From: Bacteroidota bacterium
Lineage (GTDB): Bacteria > Bacteroidota > Bacteroidia > Flavobacteriales > Weeksellaceae
DNA: 36,087 nt
Assembly: GCA_023426625.1 (NCBI GenBank)
Contig: JAFAAJ010000056.1
Location: 1-36,087, forward strand
Direction of reading: 5' to 3'
Made by a program: the position numbers and the translations under genes
Notes under the pieces: model-generated
Databases searched by the model: none
The model's input: only the letters and a program-made list of their open reading frames with translations
What the model was told of the DNA's origin: nothing
Part shown: positions 1-11,300 of the stretch, in pieces
Layout: each line of letters opens with the position of its first letter
Position numbering within the stretch: the first letter of the stretch is position 1

Positions 1-510
1 TTTAAAAAGAATACAGAACATAACAAAAAAAATAAGAAAACACATGACAAGCTTTTAGGCAACGAGAAAGAAATAAAGTCCAATAGGGATGACATTCTAT
101 CATTTGATCTGCATAAGGAAAGTAGAGTTGTGAAACTCGAAAGTATTATTGACCGCAAATCCCCATATTATTTATTGGATTTTTGGGCTACATGGTGTGT
201 GCCGTGTCTTCAAAATATAGAAGCTATACACAATATGGATTTGCCTGCGAATCTGGAAATAATATACATCAGTATGGACAGAACAAAGGATAGAGAAAAA
301 TGGAGTAAAAAATCACATGATTTCAATCTCTCAAATTCCTATTTATTTGCTGAAACACAAAATAATAAGGCTATAATCACTAAGATCGGTCTGAACCAGC
401 TTCCCCGATATATTTTGGTAGATAAGGATTTTAATATATTGAATCCCAATTTGGCAACACCGCAGGAAACAGATTTTTTAAAAGAACTTGAAATGTACAT
501 TAATAAATAG
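1..510 (+). CDS. Thioredoxin-fold (TlpA/thioredoxin-like) protein, 5' end missing
   Basis: The reading frame is open from the first base, so the gene starts left of the window. A GTG at 130 is only an internal codon and should not be taken as the start. The C-terminal domain has the thioredoxin active site W-C-V-P-C at about 190-204, after a beta strand ending L-L-D-F-W-A-T. Further on, L-P-R-Y at about 400 fits the cis-proline loop, followed by the strand I-L-V-D-K-D. The CxxC motif points to thiol-disulfide exchange, and in Bacteroidota such TlpA-like domains usually act in the periplasm. The visible N-terminal 40 residues are lysine- and asparagine-rich and charged. Any signal peptide is outside the window, so location is inferred. 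The redox partner is unknown. Confidence 0.85.
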   Translation, partial: FKKNTEHNKKNKKTHDKLLGNEKEIKSNRDDILSFDLHKESRVVKLESIIDRKSPYYLLDFWATWCVPCLQNIEAIHNMDLPANLEIIYISMDRTKDREKWSKKSHDFNLSNSYLFAETQNNKAIITKIGLNQLPRYILVDKDFNILNPNLATPQETDFLKELEMYINK

Positions 511-963
511 AAAGTTCAAATCAGTAAAATTCTCCTGAAAGGTTCAAAAGTATTGTATTATGCTAACAAATGAAAATGATAAACTTTGGTAAAGTTTAAC
601 AAGACTAAACAAAGCAAGTTTTTAATTCTTGAATGTTTGAAGCTAAATAGCTTGAATTCATCTTTTGTCACCTTTTGTAATAAAAAAGAGCAATTTTCTA
701 TTAATTCGGAAGGTATATCTGCAGTGAAATTTTCTTTAGTAATGCTATAACTCATTAAAAAAAACTTTTTTTAATGAGCAGACACATAAATGTATTTTTA
801 AATTAATGATATGATAAAATTTTTTTCATAATAATTTTTTTTCACGGTTTTGTGTTATATTAGGAATTTAATTTTATATACCATAAACAAAATCAGTTTT
901 TTTAATTGTTTTTACTTTGTTTATTACACCACATAATGAAATATTATTGTAAATTAATATTAT
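511..963. other. Intergenic region, no gene supported
   Basis: This 453-bp, very AT-rich stretch lies between the thioredoxin-like gene and the toxin locus. A 65-codon minus-strand frame at 558-755 has no recognisable domain, and its start lies inside an inverted repeat, so I do not call it. The only clear structure is the perfect inverted repeat at 751-778. The promoter for the gene at 964 should lie in the last 100 bases, but I see no convincing TTG / TAnnTTTG pair. Confidence 0.6.
751..778. repeat. Perfect inverted repeat, 13-bp arms
   Basis: The arm CTCATTAAAAAAA is followed by a 2-base spacer and its exact complement TTTTTTTAATGAG. The A/T-rich stem can form a hairpin on either strand. 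It lies 240 bp after the thioredoxin-like gene and 185 bp before the next gene, so it could be a bidirectional terminator or a boundary of the toxin locus. There is no GC-rich stem base, so terminator strength is uncertain. Confidence 0.5.
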
Positions 964-2343
964 ATGCATCATAAGTACCATCTTAGAATTTTCACGATGT
1001 TTTTTTTATCGTGTTCATTTTCTGCTTCCTCTCAACTAGTAAACTCTGAAATTCAAATTTGGGAGAAACCCAATTCTACATCACGTGAAGTAATGAAATG
1101 TAAAGATGAGAATCTTTTAAACTTTCATTGTAGTATTAAGGATAGGTTTATCAAAAAATATATTAAGTATAGTAAAAATAAAAATCATACTCTCAGCTTA
1201 GTTCATATGGCAAAAGAAGATGTGCTAATATGGGAAGATGCAGATAAGAATATTTCACTTAGCAATAATAATTATAAGAAAGGTGAAACCGAGGTACAAA
1301 TAAGAAGAAAACCTAGTATTTTTTCATATTTAGGAACTTCAAATTTAAAGATAAATAAGGACAGCCTTAAAATAAGATTAGAAGATAGGCATCTTTATGA
1401 AATGATTTTTATTCCTAAAAAAGCAAAAGTTCTTGATATAAATAAAATCCACTCTTATTTGTCAATTAAATATGGTATTTCCTTAGAAAAAGGGAAGTAT
1501 TATGCCAGCAGTGGCACAGTTATATGGGACCCAGATAAAAATAAAGACTTTATCTATAGACCTACAGGCTTAGGCAGGGATGACGGGAATGAATTGTATC
1601 AAAAACAATCGACTAATCAGGAAGATTTGTTTTTAGCAATTGGAATCAATGATATTAAAAGAACAAATAATGATAATGGAGAAATTATAGAGAATGCAAA
1701 CTTTGCTATATGGTCTGATGATAACAAAAATATGTCATTAAAGCATGAGGAAAACTTTGATGTCATAGAAAGAAACTGGAAGATCAATTTTATAGGAGAG
1801 AAGATTTCTAAGTATAATTATCAGGTAAGAATCAATAAAGAAATAATTAACCCAAGATCTCTTCATTTGATCTATTGGATTCTTCTAAAAAATAGGAATG
1901 GTGAAATCAGAAAAATACAAGGCATAGAAAAAGAAAATTATATTATTTTTAATAAGGTCGAATTTATAGATGCTTTTGATAGAGAAAGTAGTTCATATTT
2001 TACTTTTGCAGTCAGTCCTTCAAAAGACCCTAGAGGAGAAAATATCAAAAAAGATCCTACTTCGGGGGCATCTTATGACCAGGGGGCCCTTTCAATGGAC
2101 TTGAATCAAATAGCACTATATCCCAACCCCGTTAAAAAAGGACAGAACTTTACTCTTGTTTTCCCTCCAATGGAAAATTTAATTGTCTCTATTTATGATG
2201 CTGGAGGCAGATTGATCGCACTAGATAAGATCAGTAAGAATTCAAAGTCTTATATGAATAGTTTACCGAGCCAGAGTTCATATCTGATCACTCTTACACA
2301 AAATGGAAAAATAATAAAAACTTTTAAACTAATTGTAGACTAA
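964..2343 (+). CDS. T9SS type A sorting-domain surface protein
   Basis: This 459-residue protein begins with a probable Sec signal peptide: a hydrophobic stretch near residues 9-20, then S-A-S-S-Q. The middle part, about residues 158-230, carries a module common in Bacteroidota surface proteins: Y-L-S-I-K-Y-G-I-S-L, then I-W-D, then G-L-G-R-D-D and L-Y-Q-K-Q-S. From about residue 378 comes a type A C-terminal domain for the type IX secretion system, with L-Y-P-N-P, V-S-I-Y-D-A-G-G-R-L and a final K-T-F-K-L-I-V. The protein is therefore predicted to cross the outer membrane by T9SS and be anchored or released. It ends 8 bp before the giant RHS gene, so the two are probably cotranscribed. A role as partner or carrier for the RHS protein is inferred from position only. 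ATG 964 is used; ATG at codon 12 would shorten the signal peptide. Confidence 0.85.
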   Translation: MHHKYHLRIFTMFFLSCSFSASSQLVNSEIQIWEKPNSTSREVMKCKDENLLNFHCSIKDRFIKKYIKYSKNKNHTLSLVHMAKEDVLIWEDADKNISLSNNNYKKGETEVQIRRKPSIFSYLGTSNLKINKDSLKIRLEDRHLYEMIFIPKKAKVLDINKIHSYLSIKYGISLEKGKYYASSGTVIWDPDKNKDFIYRPTGLGRDDGNELYQKQSTNQEDLFLAIGINDIKRTNNDNGEIIENANFAIWSDDNKNMSLKHEENFDVIERNWKINFIGEKISKYNYQVRINKEIINPRSLHLIYWILLKNRNGEIRKIQGIEKENYIIFNKVEFIDAFDRESSSYFTFAVSPSKDPRGENIKKDPTSGASYDQGALSMDLNQIALYPNPVKKGQNFTLVFPPMENLIVSIYDAGGRLIALDKISKNSKSYMNSLPSQSSYLITLTQNGKIIKTFKLIVD

Positions 2344-2351
2344 AATTAATC

Positions 2352-5300
2352 ATGAAGATAAACGGTAACCGCCTTCCTGTTACAAAGAAGTCACTTTTGC
2401 AGGTATGTTTCTTTGCTTGTATGTTTGTTTTTGCAAGTTTTACAAAAGAAGATAGGCAAAAAGTAAGAGAATTCAAAAAAGATTTAATAAGTAAATGGAC
2501 GCATAAAAATGGAGTTATTGATGTTACAAATTCAAGTAAAAAACAGACTCATTTATCTGCCAAAAGTAATTCTGTTACAGGTGCTGTCTCGAACGGAAAA
2601 ATATTTTTAGAAAGCGAAAAAGAAATTTTGCTTGATAACAACTCCGTTTATGTAAGTTCTTTCTTATCAAGAGAGAAAGAAGGGACTATTGGAACATTTA
2701 CAGAAAAAGAAGAAGATAAAGTGTTTGATAACTTTTTCACAGTTGATATTCCGTCTATAGATAAAGAAAATACAAGTGTTTATCTGGAATATGATCTTTT
2801 TGGTCTTGCTTCGCACCAATCAGTTTCCAGATCTATCAATCACAATATTGCGATTGGAGGGGATGTAATAGTTCCGAGTACGGAATGGTCTCATCAAAGA
2901 GAAAAATTAAAGGGAGATATAATTAAGAATGGACTTAATACAATCTTATTTACATCACCAGCTGAGGGAGTAAAATATAAAATAAAGAACTTAAAAATTA
3001 TTTTTGATAAAAATAAAAGATCAGACAATCTGATCGTAAATTCCCTCCTCTCTAATGATCAATTGTATGTGAAAGGAAGCGGTGTTCGTACACAGGATTT
3101 TAAAATTAATAATGAGAGTGTTGCAATTAAAAATGGGGAATTTGAAAAAGTAATTTCTCTTTCGAAGGAAGATCTGTCTTTAGGAATGTTTTCTGTGACA
3201 TTCAATGGTATTACAAACAATTATAAGATCCCCAATAAAACAAATGCATATAAGATCCAAGGTAATAATAATTATTTTGTCCCAAGAGGTATTACGGTTT
3301 CAAATGAAATAGATCTCAATATAGATTATGAAGGAACTAATATTAAAGTAGAAAAAGAAACTTCAGAATCAGCTTATTTAGAAGTTTTGAAATTGAGATC
3401 AAAAGACTATCCGGCAACGTCAAATGGCCTTAAAAATGTTACTTTAAATAATTCTGCATTCAGGTTGTCTATTCTTTCCGGAACGCTTAAGAAAAAGATA
3501 AAACTAACGATACCTTATGATGAAAAGCGGTTAGGATTGATTTCTCCAAAAGAAAATAAAGCTTTTTATTTTGATTATGCTAAAAAACAATGGATTGTTG
3601 ATAAATCAGCCGTTGTAGATACTAAAAACAAGACAGTAACAGTGGAAAGTGATGGAGATAATGATTACATCAATGGAATTATATCTGTTCCTGAATCTCC
3701 TCAGACCAATGCATTCGCTCCAACAAGCATTAGTGGATTAAAGGCTGGAGATCCTACAGCAGGGCTTCAGTTGATGGAAGTACCTACAGCTAATCAAAAG
3801 GGAGATGCTAATCTAAATTATCCTATTCGTGTGCCGAGTGGGATTGGAGGTCTTCAACCATCTGTCTCAATAAGTTATAATAGTGGTGGTGGAAATGGTT
3901 GGATGGGTGATGGATGGAATATTAATGGAATATCTGCTATATCTGTAGATACAAGATGGGGAGTGCCTGTCTTTGAATCAGAAAAGGAAACGGAATTATA
4001 TTCATTAGATGGAGAAATGTTAGTATATCCCACTGGATATTTACCTCATAGACATAATGATGTAAGTGAGAGTAATCCTGCTATTACAACGGGAAAACAA
4101 CTTAGAAGTTCTTATTTATCTAATGGAATAAAACAATTCTATATGAGAAAAAATCATGATTTTACTCTAATTGAAAGAATTGGAACTTCACCGGGTAATT
4201 ATACTTGGAAAGTAACTTCTACTGATGGAACTAAAAGCTACTATGGAGGTACACCTGATTCTGTAATATATAGCGATGGAGGTATTGCTCATTGGGCTTT
4301 ACGTTTAGTAGAAGATCCACATGGGAACACAATGGAATACACTTATTATAATGAGGCAGTATCACAAGGGCAGGCAAGTGTTTCGGGAGGATTGTTTTTT
4401 CAGATAAAAAAAATAGCTTATGGGAAAGCAAAAGAATATACCGTAAATTTTAATAAAGAGACAAGTATTACTCGGAAAGATATAAGTATTAATGCTAAAC
4501 AGGGAATTAAAAGAGTAGAACCTTATTTATTGAAAGATATTGAGGTAAAGTATAAAAATGAAAAAATCAGAATATATAAGTTTGATTATATCAATGGAGA
4601 GTTTTCTAAAACTCTTTTATCTAAATTATATATTGTTCCTTATAATCCTTGTTCTACCACTGTTATGAACAAAGATAGCGAGAATCCTCCTATAGATAAC
4701 GGAAGTGGAGGCGGTGGCGGGTCCAATGGGGGGATTGATACAACTGAGTGTAATGAAATCACAGATAGTTATGCCTTTGAATATTATGATGATGTGAAAG
4801 ATAACCAAGGGAATATAAGATTATTCGGGCCTGATACGCATATTCAGGTTGAAAATGATAGATATGCATATTCTAGTCTTATAAGAGGTCTTGTTAAGCC
4901 TTCAAAAATAAACGGCAATATTTCATCTGAAAAAGGTCTTAATATAAGACCAGCAGCAGGGTTAAATTTTTTTACTCCTAATAATGACCCTTTTGGTCAT
5001 TTAATGTTTGGGTTTCCTTTTTCTTCTTCAGATGCAGAAGCCAAAAACGCACAACAGCTTATAGACTTTAATGGAGACGGAATACAGGATATGATATATA
5101 GGGTGCCTGATACAGGATTATTTTTTAGAGCAGGAAGCCTAGATACACAAGGGAATTTAAGTTTTTTATCCTCTCAGCCGATCCAAAATTATGGAGGTGA
5201 GTTTTCTTTTACCAAAACAAGTACATTCAGTTCTGGCTGGGATATGGGAGCTGTAGTTTATAGTAAATCCCATATAAATACGAAATCTTCAGGTATTACG

Positions 5301-8300
5301 AGTGCATACTTAATAGATGCTAATGCTGATGGATTGGTAGACATTGTAAATGATGGTAGAGTATGGTTTAATAAGTTTAATAAGGATTCTAAAATCTCTG
5401 AAATGACAGAACATTCTGAATATACAGAGAATATGGTGCTCAAATTGAAACCGGTACAACCACAACCTCCAATTTTAAATGCAGAAGGATATGTGATCCC
5501 TGAAGAAAATTATAGCCTGATCACAGATGTTGTAAAAGTATGGATTGCTCCTAAAGACGGCTATGTAAAGTTTAAAGATTTGATTTCTGTGTCGGGGACA
5601 CCAAATGACCCAACCCAAAAATTTTATTATTCTGTAGAGATACTTGATCCCGCTAATAGTTATTCTGTAAATGGGAGGATATATCTAAATGGTTTACAAG
5701 CAGGGGGAGGTGCTCAGCATGTCCTTATAACCAAGTATAATGATTATTTGACACAAATGGAAAGTATCCCTGACTTTTCAGGAGGAATTAATAACTCTAA
5801 CAGATTATTTGTAAGAAGTGGGGATAAAATATATGTGAGGTTACATAAAAATACATCCGAGAGTGTGACTATTGAATCAGATCCGATTATAACATATGTT
5901 GATCCTGTTACAGGAGCTGAAATTCCAAATTCAGACGATCTTTCTCAAGATTCATTTTATCTGAATAATGGAAGTTATAGTGATAATTTCTTTTTAAATA
6001 ATCTGTCTTCTCCTATTTATTTGGATGTAGAAGGACCAGTAACTGTTCAGATTCCTTCAATTTATTTTTCTAGTATAACTGACAGCTTCACATTTAAAGT
6101 TGTAACCGAGGACAAAAATACAGGAGTGATTACCCAGATATTGTCACAAGTATACACGCCAGGTGGTAGTTTTTCTACTTCAGCTGAATCCTTGTCATTC
6201 AATGTATATCCTAATAATCCTGTTTACTTAAGATTCATTGTAGAATCTGACTCTCATACGGATTTCTTAGCTTCTAACTGGAATGGTAAGATTTTAGTTA
6301 ATTACGCTCCTACAAATCCGCAAATAAACCTTTCTTACAGTGCTGTTCCGGAATATCCCTCTTTTGCAGTTACACAGTTAAAATCAAAATTGAATATTAA
6401 TACTATTCCTAATCAGACTTCTCTTTCTGGAAATCATAATTTTGGAGTAGAAATTAATAAAAACATTACTAATTTCTCCAGCTTAGGTACCGGAACATTT
6501 TATTATGTAATCAGGAAAGGAAATCAAACTTTAGCTAAAAGAATGGTAATTGTTTCTCATTCGGATTCATATATTAAAGAAACAGACATACCATCAGGGC
6601 AGGACATTGTGGGAATTTCTCCTATTAATTTTTATTTTGGAGCCCCGGATGCTATGTCTAATTTAGATGTAATAACAATACAGGTATATTGTAAAACGGG
6701 TGGAGATTATGACTTATATAATAAGTATTCACAATATTTTCAGGGAAAACCCTTTAATATCTATTATGACGGTTCTAACTGGTATGGTAATACTTTTGCA
6801 ACAGCTGTTAATACCGGTATGTATAATACAAAAACAGCAATTTCCAAGAATTGGGGTCAATTTATTTTAAATCTGGGAAATTTGTCAAATTATACATTTT
6901 ACATGCCTATTCCTCACCAAGCTTTTTCATCAAATGCTTCAACCCAGTCCATTTATCCATTATGTCAGGGAATTACTAGTAATGCTGATTTGGCAGCATG
7001 TATTTTAAATAGTGACAGTAATCCAAATGCTAGTAATAATACAATTTCAAGTAATGTATCTCCAATGAAGCCTCTTGTGGAAAGAAATGGAAGGGACTAC
7101 GCAAGTAAATGGGTGGGGATTGGACCTGAGCAAAACTCAATGGCTTACACATTTAAAAATGATGATAATACAAATTACTTCTCAAATCCGATTCCAAGTC
7201 TTCCAGTGATAGTGCCTACAACATTGGTTTCCCCACAGATTTCTTTGGATACTACGATGAAGGCGATTAATAAAATACAGAAAAGTAGTTCACAAAACAT
7301 AACGGAAGGACTGAACGCAGGAATGGGAAGCGCCGGAAATTCAATAACCCAGCCAACGCAATTTGGAAGTGTTGAATTACAGACTTTTACAGATATGAAT
7401 GGGGATGGTTATCCGGACTTACTTTATCGAAAATCTATACAGGCTACCAATTCTTTGGGAAGCTTGGAGGATATCCAGGAATTATCTGTGGAAAGATATC
7501 CATCTCAAACTCATAGTTATTTAAAGATGAATTCTCTCGGGTTTTCTTCAAATGTTTTTTCCGTATCAGGAAGAATAGAGGTTAATGGCTCATCAGGAAC
7601 TTCTACAACACCAGATAATAGTATGCCGTGGTCCGCAGGCGCAACGGCAAGTGCGGGGATAAATCAGTATTTTGATTCTACGGATTACGGAAAAGAGTTT
7701 ATTATGGACATTAATGGTGATGGGCTACCGGATAGAATAAAGCAAGATCCGCAAACTTTAATTATGAAGTATGAGTTAAATAAAGGTAAAAGTTTTGAAT
7801 CAGAAAGACAATATGAAAATCTTATCCCATATAGATCCCATCCTAAAGGAAGTGCAAGTATTGGTATTGGGGGGAGTTTAGGAAGCTCTGTTGCTTTAAG
7901 TTCTTTAAGTAACTTTGGCTTCGGAATTACGGCAAATGCGGGGGCATCAGCTTCTTTGGGCACAGCGGATACGGTTTTTGAAGATGTTAACGGAGATGGT
8001 CTGATTGATATTTTGGAAGTTTATGACCAAAATGGTTCAAATAATTCAACGGCAGTTAAATATAATTTAGGAAGTAAGTTTGCCAGTGCGGTACCGCTGG
8101 TTAAAGCAACCGGGAATTTAGATTTTACTGATGAAACAAGATCCTATAATAGTTCAATATCTTTTGGGGGAAGTTTCTTTTTAAATATTGGACCTATTAC
8201 TATTGTTCCGATTTTTCCAATTCTTATTTTATATATTAAAGCAGGACTTGGTGCTACCGCAAACCTAGGATTAAATGTCTCTGATACCAAAAAGGCATTT

Positions 8301-11300
8301 AAGGATATGAACGGAGACGGATTTGTAGATTTAGTGGAAGACACTGATAATGGATTTAATGTTAATTACTCGTTAGTAGGAAGAACAAATAAGCTTAGAT
8401 CCGTTACAAATACTATTTCAAAAGGAAAATATATAATAGATTACGAATTCGCAAGAGCGAATTACGAAAGTCCACATGCAAAGCTGGTTGTGAAAAAGGT
8501 GAATGTAGTGGAACCGAATGTTTTCTCTCAGAACTATACAAAAGAACAGGGAATCAGTATGGAAACAAGATATTCTTTTAGTAATAGAAAGTATGATAGA
8601 AGGGAGAGAGAGGATTTTGGTTTTGAAACTGTAACCAAAGAGTTTATTAATAATAATGGTGTTGAAAGAACATCTACAGACATTTATTTTAATAATACTT
8701 ATTTATTAAATGGGTTAATCAAAAAAAATATTGTTAGAGACGGAGGTGGAAATAATATTTCAATGGTCGATTATTTCTATAAACTACGAAAATTTAAAAA
8801 CAATATTACAGAAATAGACTTCAATACCGATTTGTCTTTTGATTATGATTCCGGAGGCAAAGAAGGAAGAAGAATGGCAATAGCCCTACTGGATAAAAAA
8901 ATAAAAAAAGTATATGAAACAGGAGGAGATATCACGGTAGAAGAAAAGTTCTCATATGCCCCAAAAGGGATGATCAAGAAATATGAGTATATAAGTCCTT
9001 CAGTTTCATATAATTCAAATATTACTTATCAGTCTTTTAATAATAATATCATTGGTGTTCCTGTTCTTGTTGAAGTATATGAGGGAACTTCCTCATCGGT
9101 TTTACTAAGAAGAAGAAGAGCATATAATATTAATCCTAATACAGGAGATGTTGGAACCTATGCGATATTTAACGGAAGTGCGGATATTGTTACTGATATA
9201 GAGTATAATGCCCAAGGAAATGTTAAGAAGGTTATATATCCTCCTAATGAGGCTTTACAAAGATATTCATTGACGTATACTTATGATGATTTAGAAACAG
9301 GAAAATACCTAATACGAGTGGAGGATAGCTTCCAATTGGCTTCTTCAGCTATTTATAATCCTTTTTTTGATGTGGTCACAAGAACCGTTGATACAGGAGG
9401 GAATGCGATGGTATATTATTATGATGGTTTTGGAAGAGTGAAATCTATTATGGGACCAAATGAGATTGCAAGTGGTTCCACTGTCCCAACAGTATCCTAC
9501 CGTTACTGGACAGATCATGCAGGAATACCGAATAATGACGCAACTGTTAAAATATACAGGGCATCTACTTCTAATTATGATCCGGAATATGCGGGGAGTA
9601 ATAACACTATTATGACGGATACATATGCGGACTTTCTTGGAAGAGTGGTTCAGGTAAAAAAAGATATTGAGCTTAATGGCACGGAAAGAAGATCTGTATC
9701 CGGCAGAACAATATATGACCGTTTGGGAAGAGCAATCCAACAGTTTCATCCAATAGATGAACCTACGAGTTTCCAAAACCTAAATTCTATTGGGGGACAA
9801 GTACCCTTTACTTTGACAACATATGACAGTAGAGATAGGATCATCGCTTTTACAGATGAGGACGGACATACAACAGAAACGAGTTATACGATTGAAAGTG
9901 GCTTCCTGAAAACAACAACAACATTATTGAATGAAAAGTCGGAATCTTATGCTAACGCAGAAGGGAAAATTATAAGGAAAAATAATTATCTCGACACACA
10001 GGCAATTACTACAAATTTTGAATACAATACGATTGGAGAATTGGTGAATGTTTATGATCCGGAAGGGTTTGTTACCAATTATTCGTATGATTTGGCAGGA
10101 AGACGTATCCAACAAATACACCCGGACAAAGGACAAACAGATTATGAGTATGATATGGCAGGGAATCTTATAAAATTTACAACTGCCAATTTAATGAACA
10201 ACTCTACAGGAAATCCGTTTATAAAATATATTTATGAGCAGAACAGGCTTAAAGAAATAAGATTACCGGATGTGTCTTCTGGACCTAATCCAAATAATGT
10301 TTTGTATGAATATGGTAATTATAATGTTGGAAATAATTCCGGAAAGCTTATAGCAAAATATGATGGAACGGGGCATACAAATTATCAGTATGGCAGAATG
10401 GGTGAGGTAATTCTAGAGGAGAGGTTTGTTTATGGATATCAAATTCCGGATATGTACTTTAAAACTTATTTTAACTATGATAGCTGGAATCGTCTAAAAC
10501 GTATGGATTATCCGGATGGGGAAATTGTTTTATACCATTATGATCGTGGAGGAAATTTAAAATCAGTGAATAATAATAATGGCGAAGTGTATATACATAA
10601 TATCCAGTATGACCTTTATGAACAAAAAACAGGAATTCAGAATGGAAATGGGACTAAGCAATGGTATAGTTATGGACCATCAAGAAAGCTGATATACCAC
10701 GGATTACAGAATGCTTCTAATGATTATCTTCTTAATAATACTTATGAATATGACGGTTTTTCTAACATTACCCAAATAAGAAATACAGCTCAGCAATTAG
10801 GAAACGGCCTTGGAGGAATGTATGAGTTCAACTTTATGTACGATACCCTCAACAGGCTTATAGGTACTGACACTACTAAAATATTAGTAGATGGAGAGAA
10901 TCAGCCTATTCCGGTTACCATGAACGTGCCTTCTTCATTTAAGCTTGAAATGTATTATAATGACTCTGGAAGTATAGCACGTAAAATACAATATCATGAA
11001 AACGACCAGCAGGTAGTTTCTGAAAACAGCTATGAGAATAACTATAATTACAGCGGACAGGATCATAAGGTAATGGAAATTATAGATCAGTCAACAGGTA
11101 ATGTTCAGACCTTTGAATATGATTATAACGGAAATCCAACCATACATCATACCGATAGTGGTGATAAATCCATGTTTTGGGATGAACAGGACAGAATGAA
11201 GGCTTTTTATGATGATCATTCCGGGTTTTACCAGTATAATGTCTATGATGATAAAGGAGAAAGAACAATTAAGTACAGACTGGAAGTACCGGCCACTCTT

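Noticed and set aside
130..510. GTG 130 as the start of the thioredoxin-like gene
   Set aside because: The frame is open from base 1 without a stop, and the GTG lies only a few residues before the active-site strand.
558..755. 65-codon minus-strand frame in the first intergenic region
   Set aside because: No recognisable domain, its start lies in the inverted repeat at 751-778, and the C-terminal part reads like translated AT-rich noncoding DNA.
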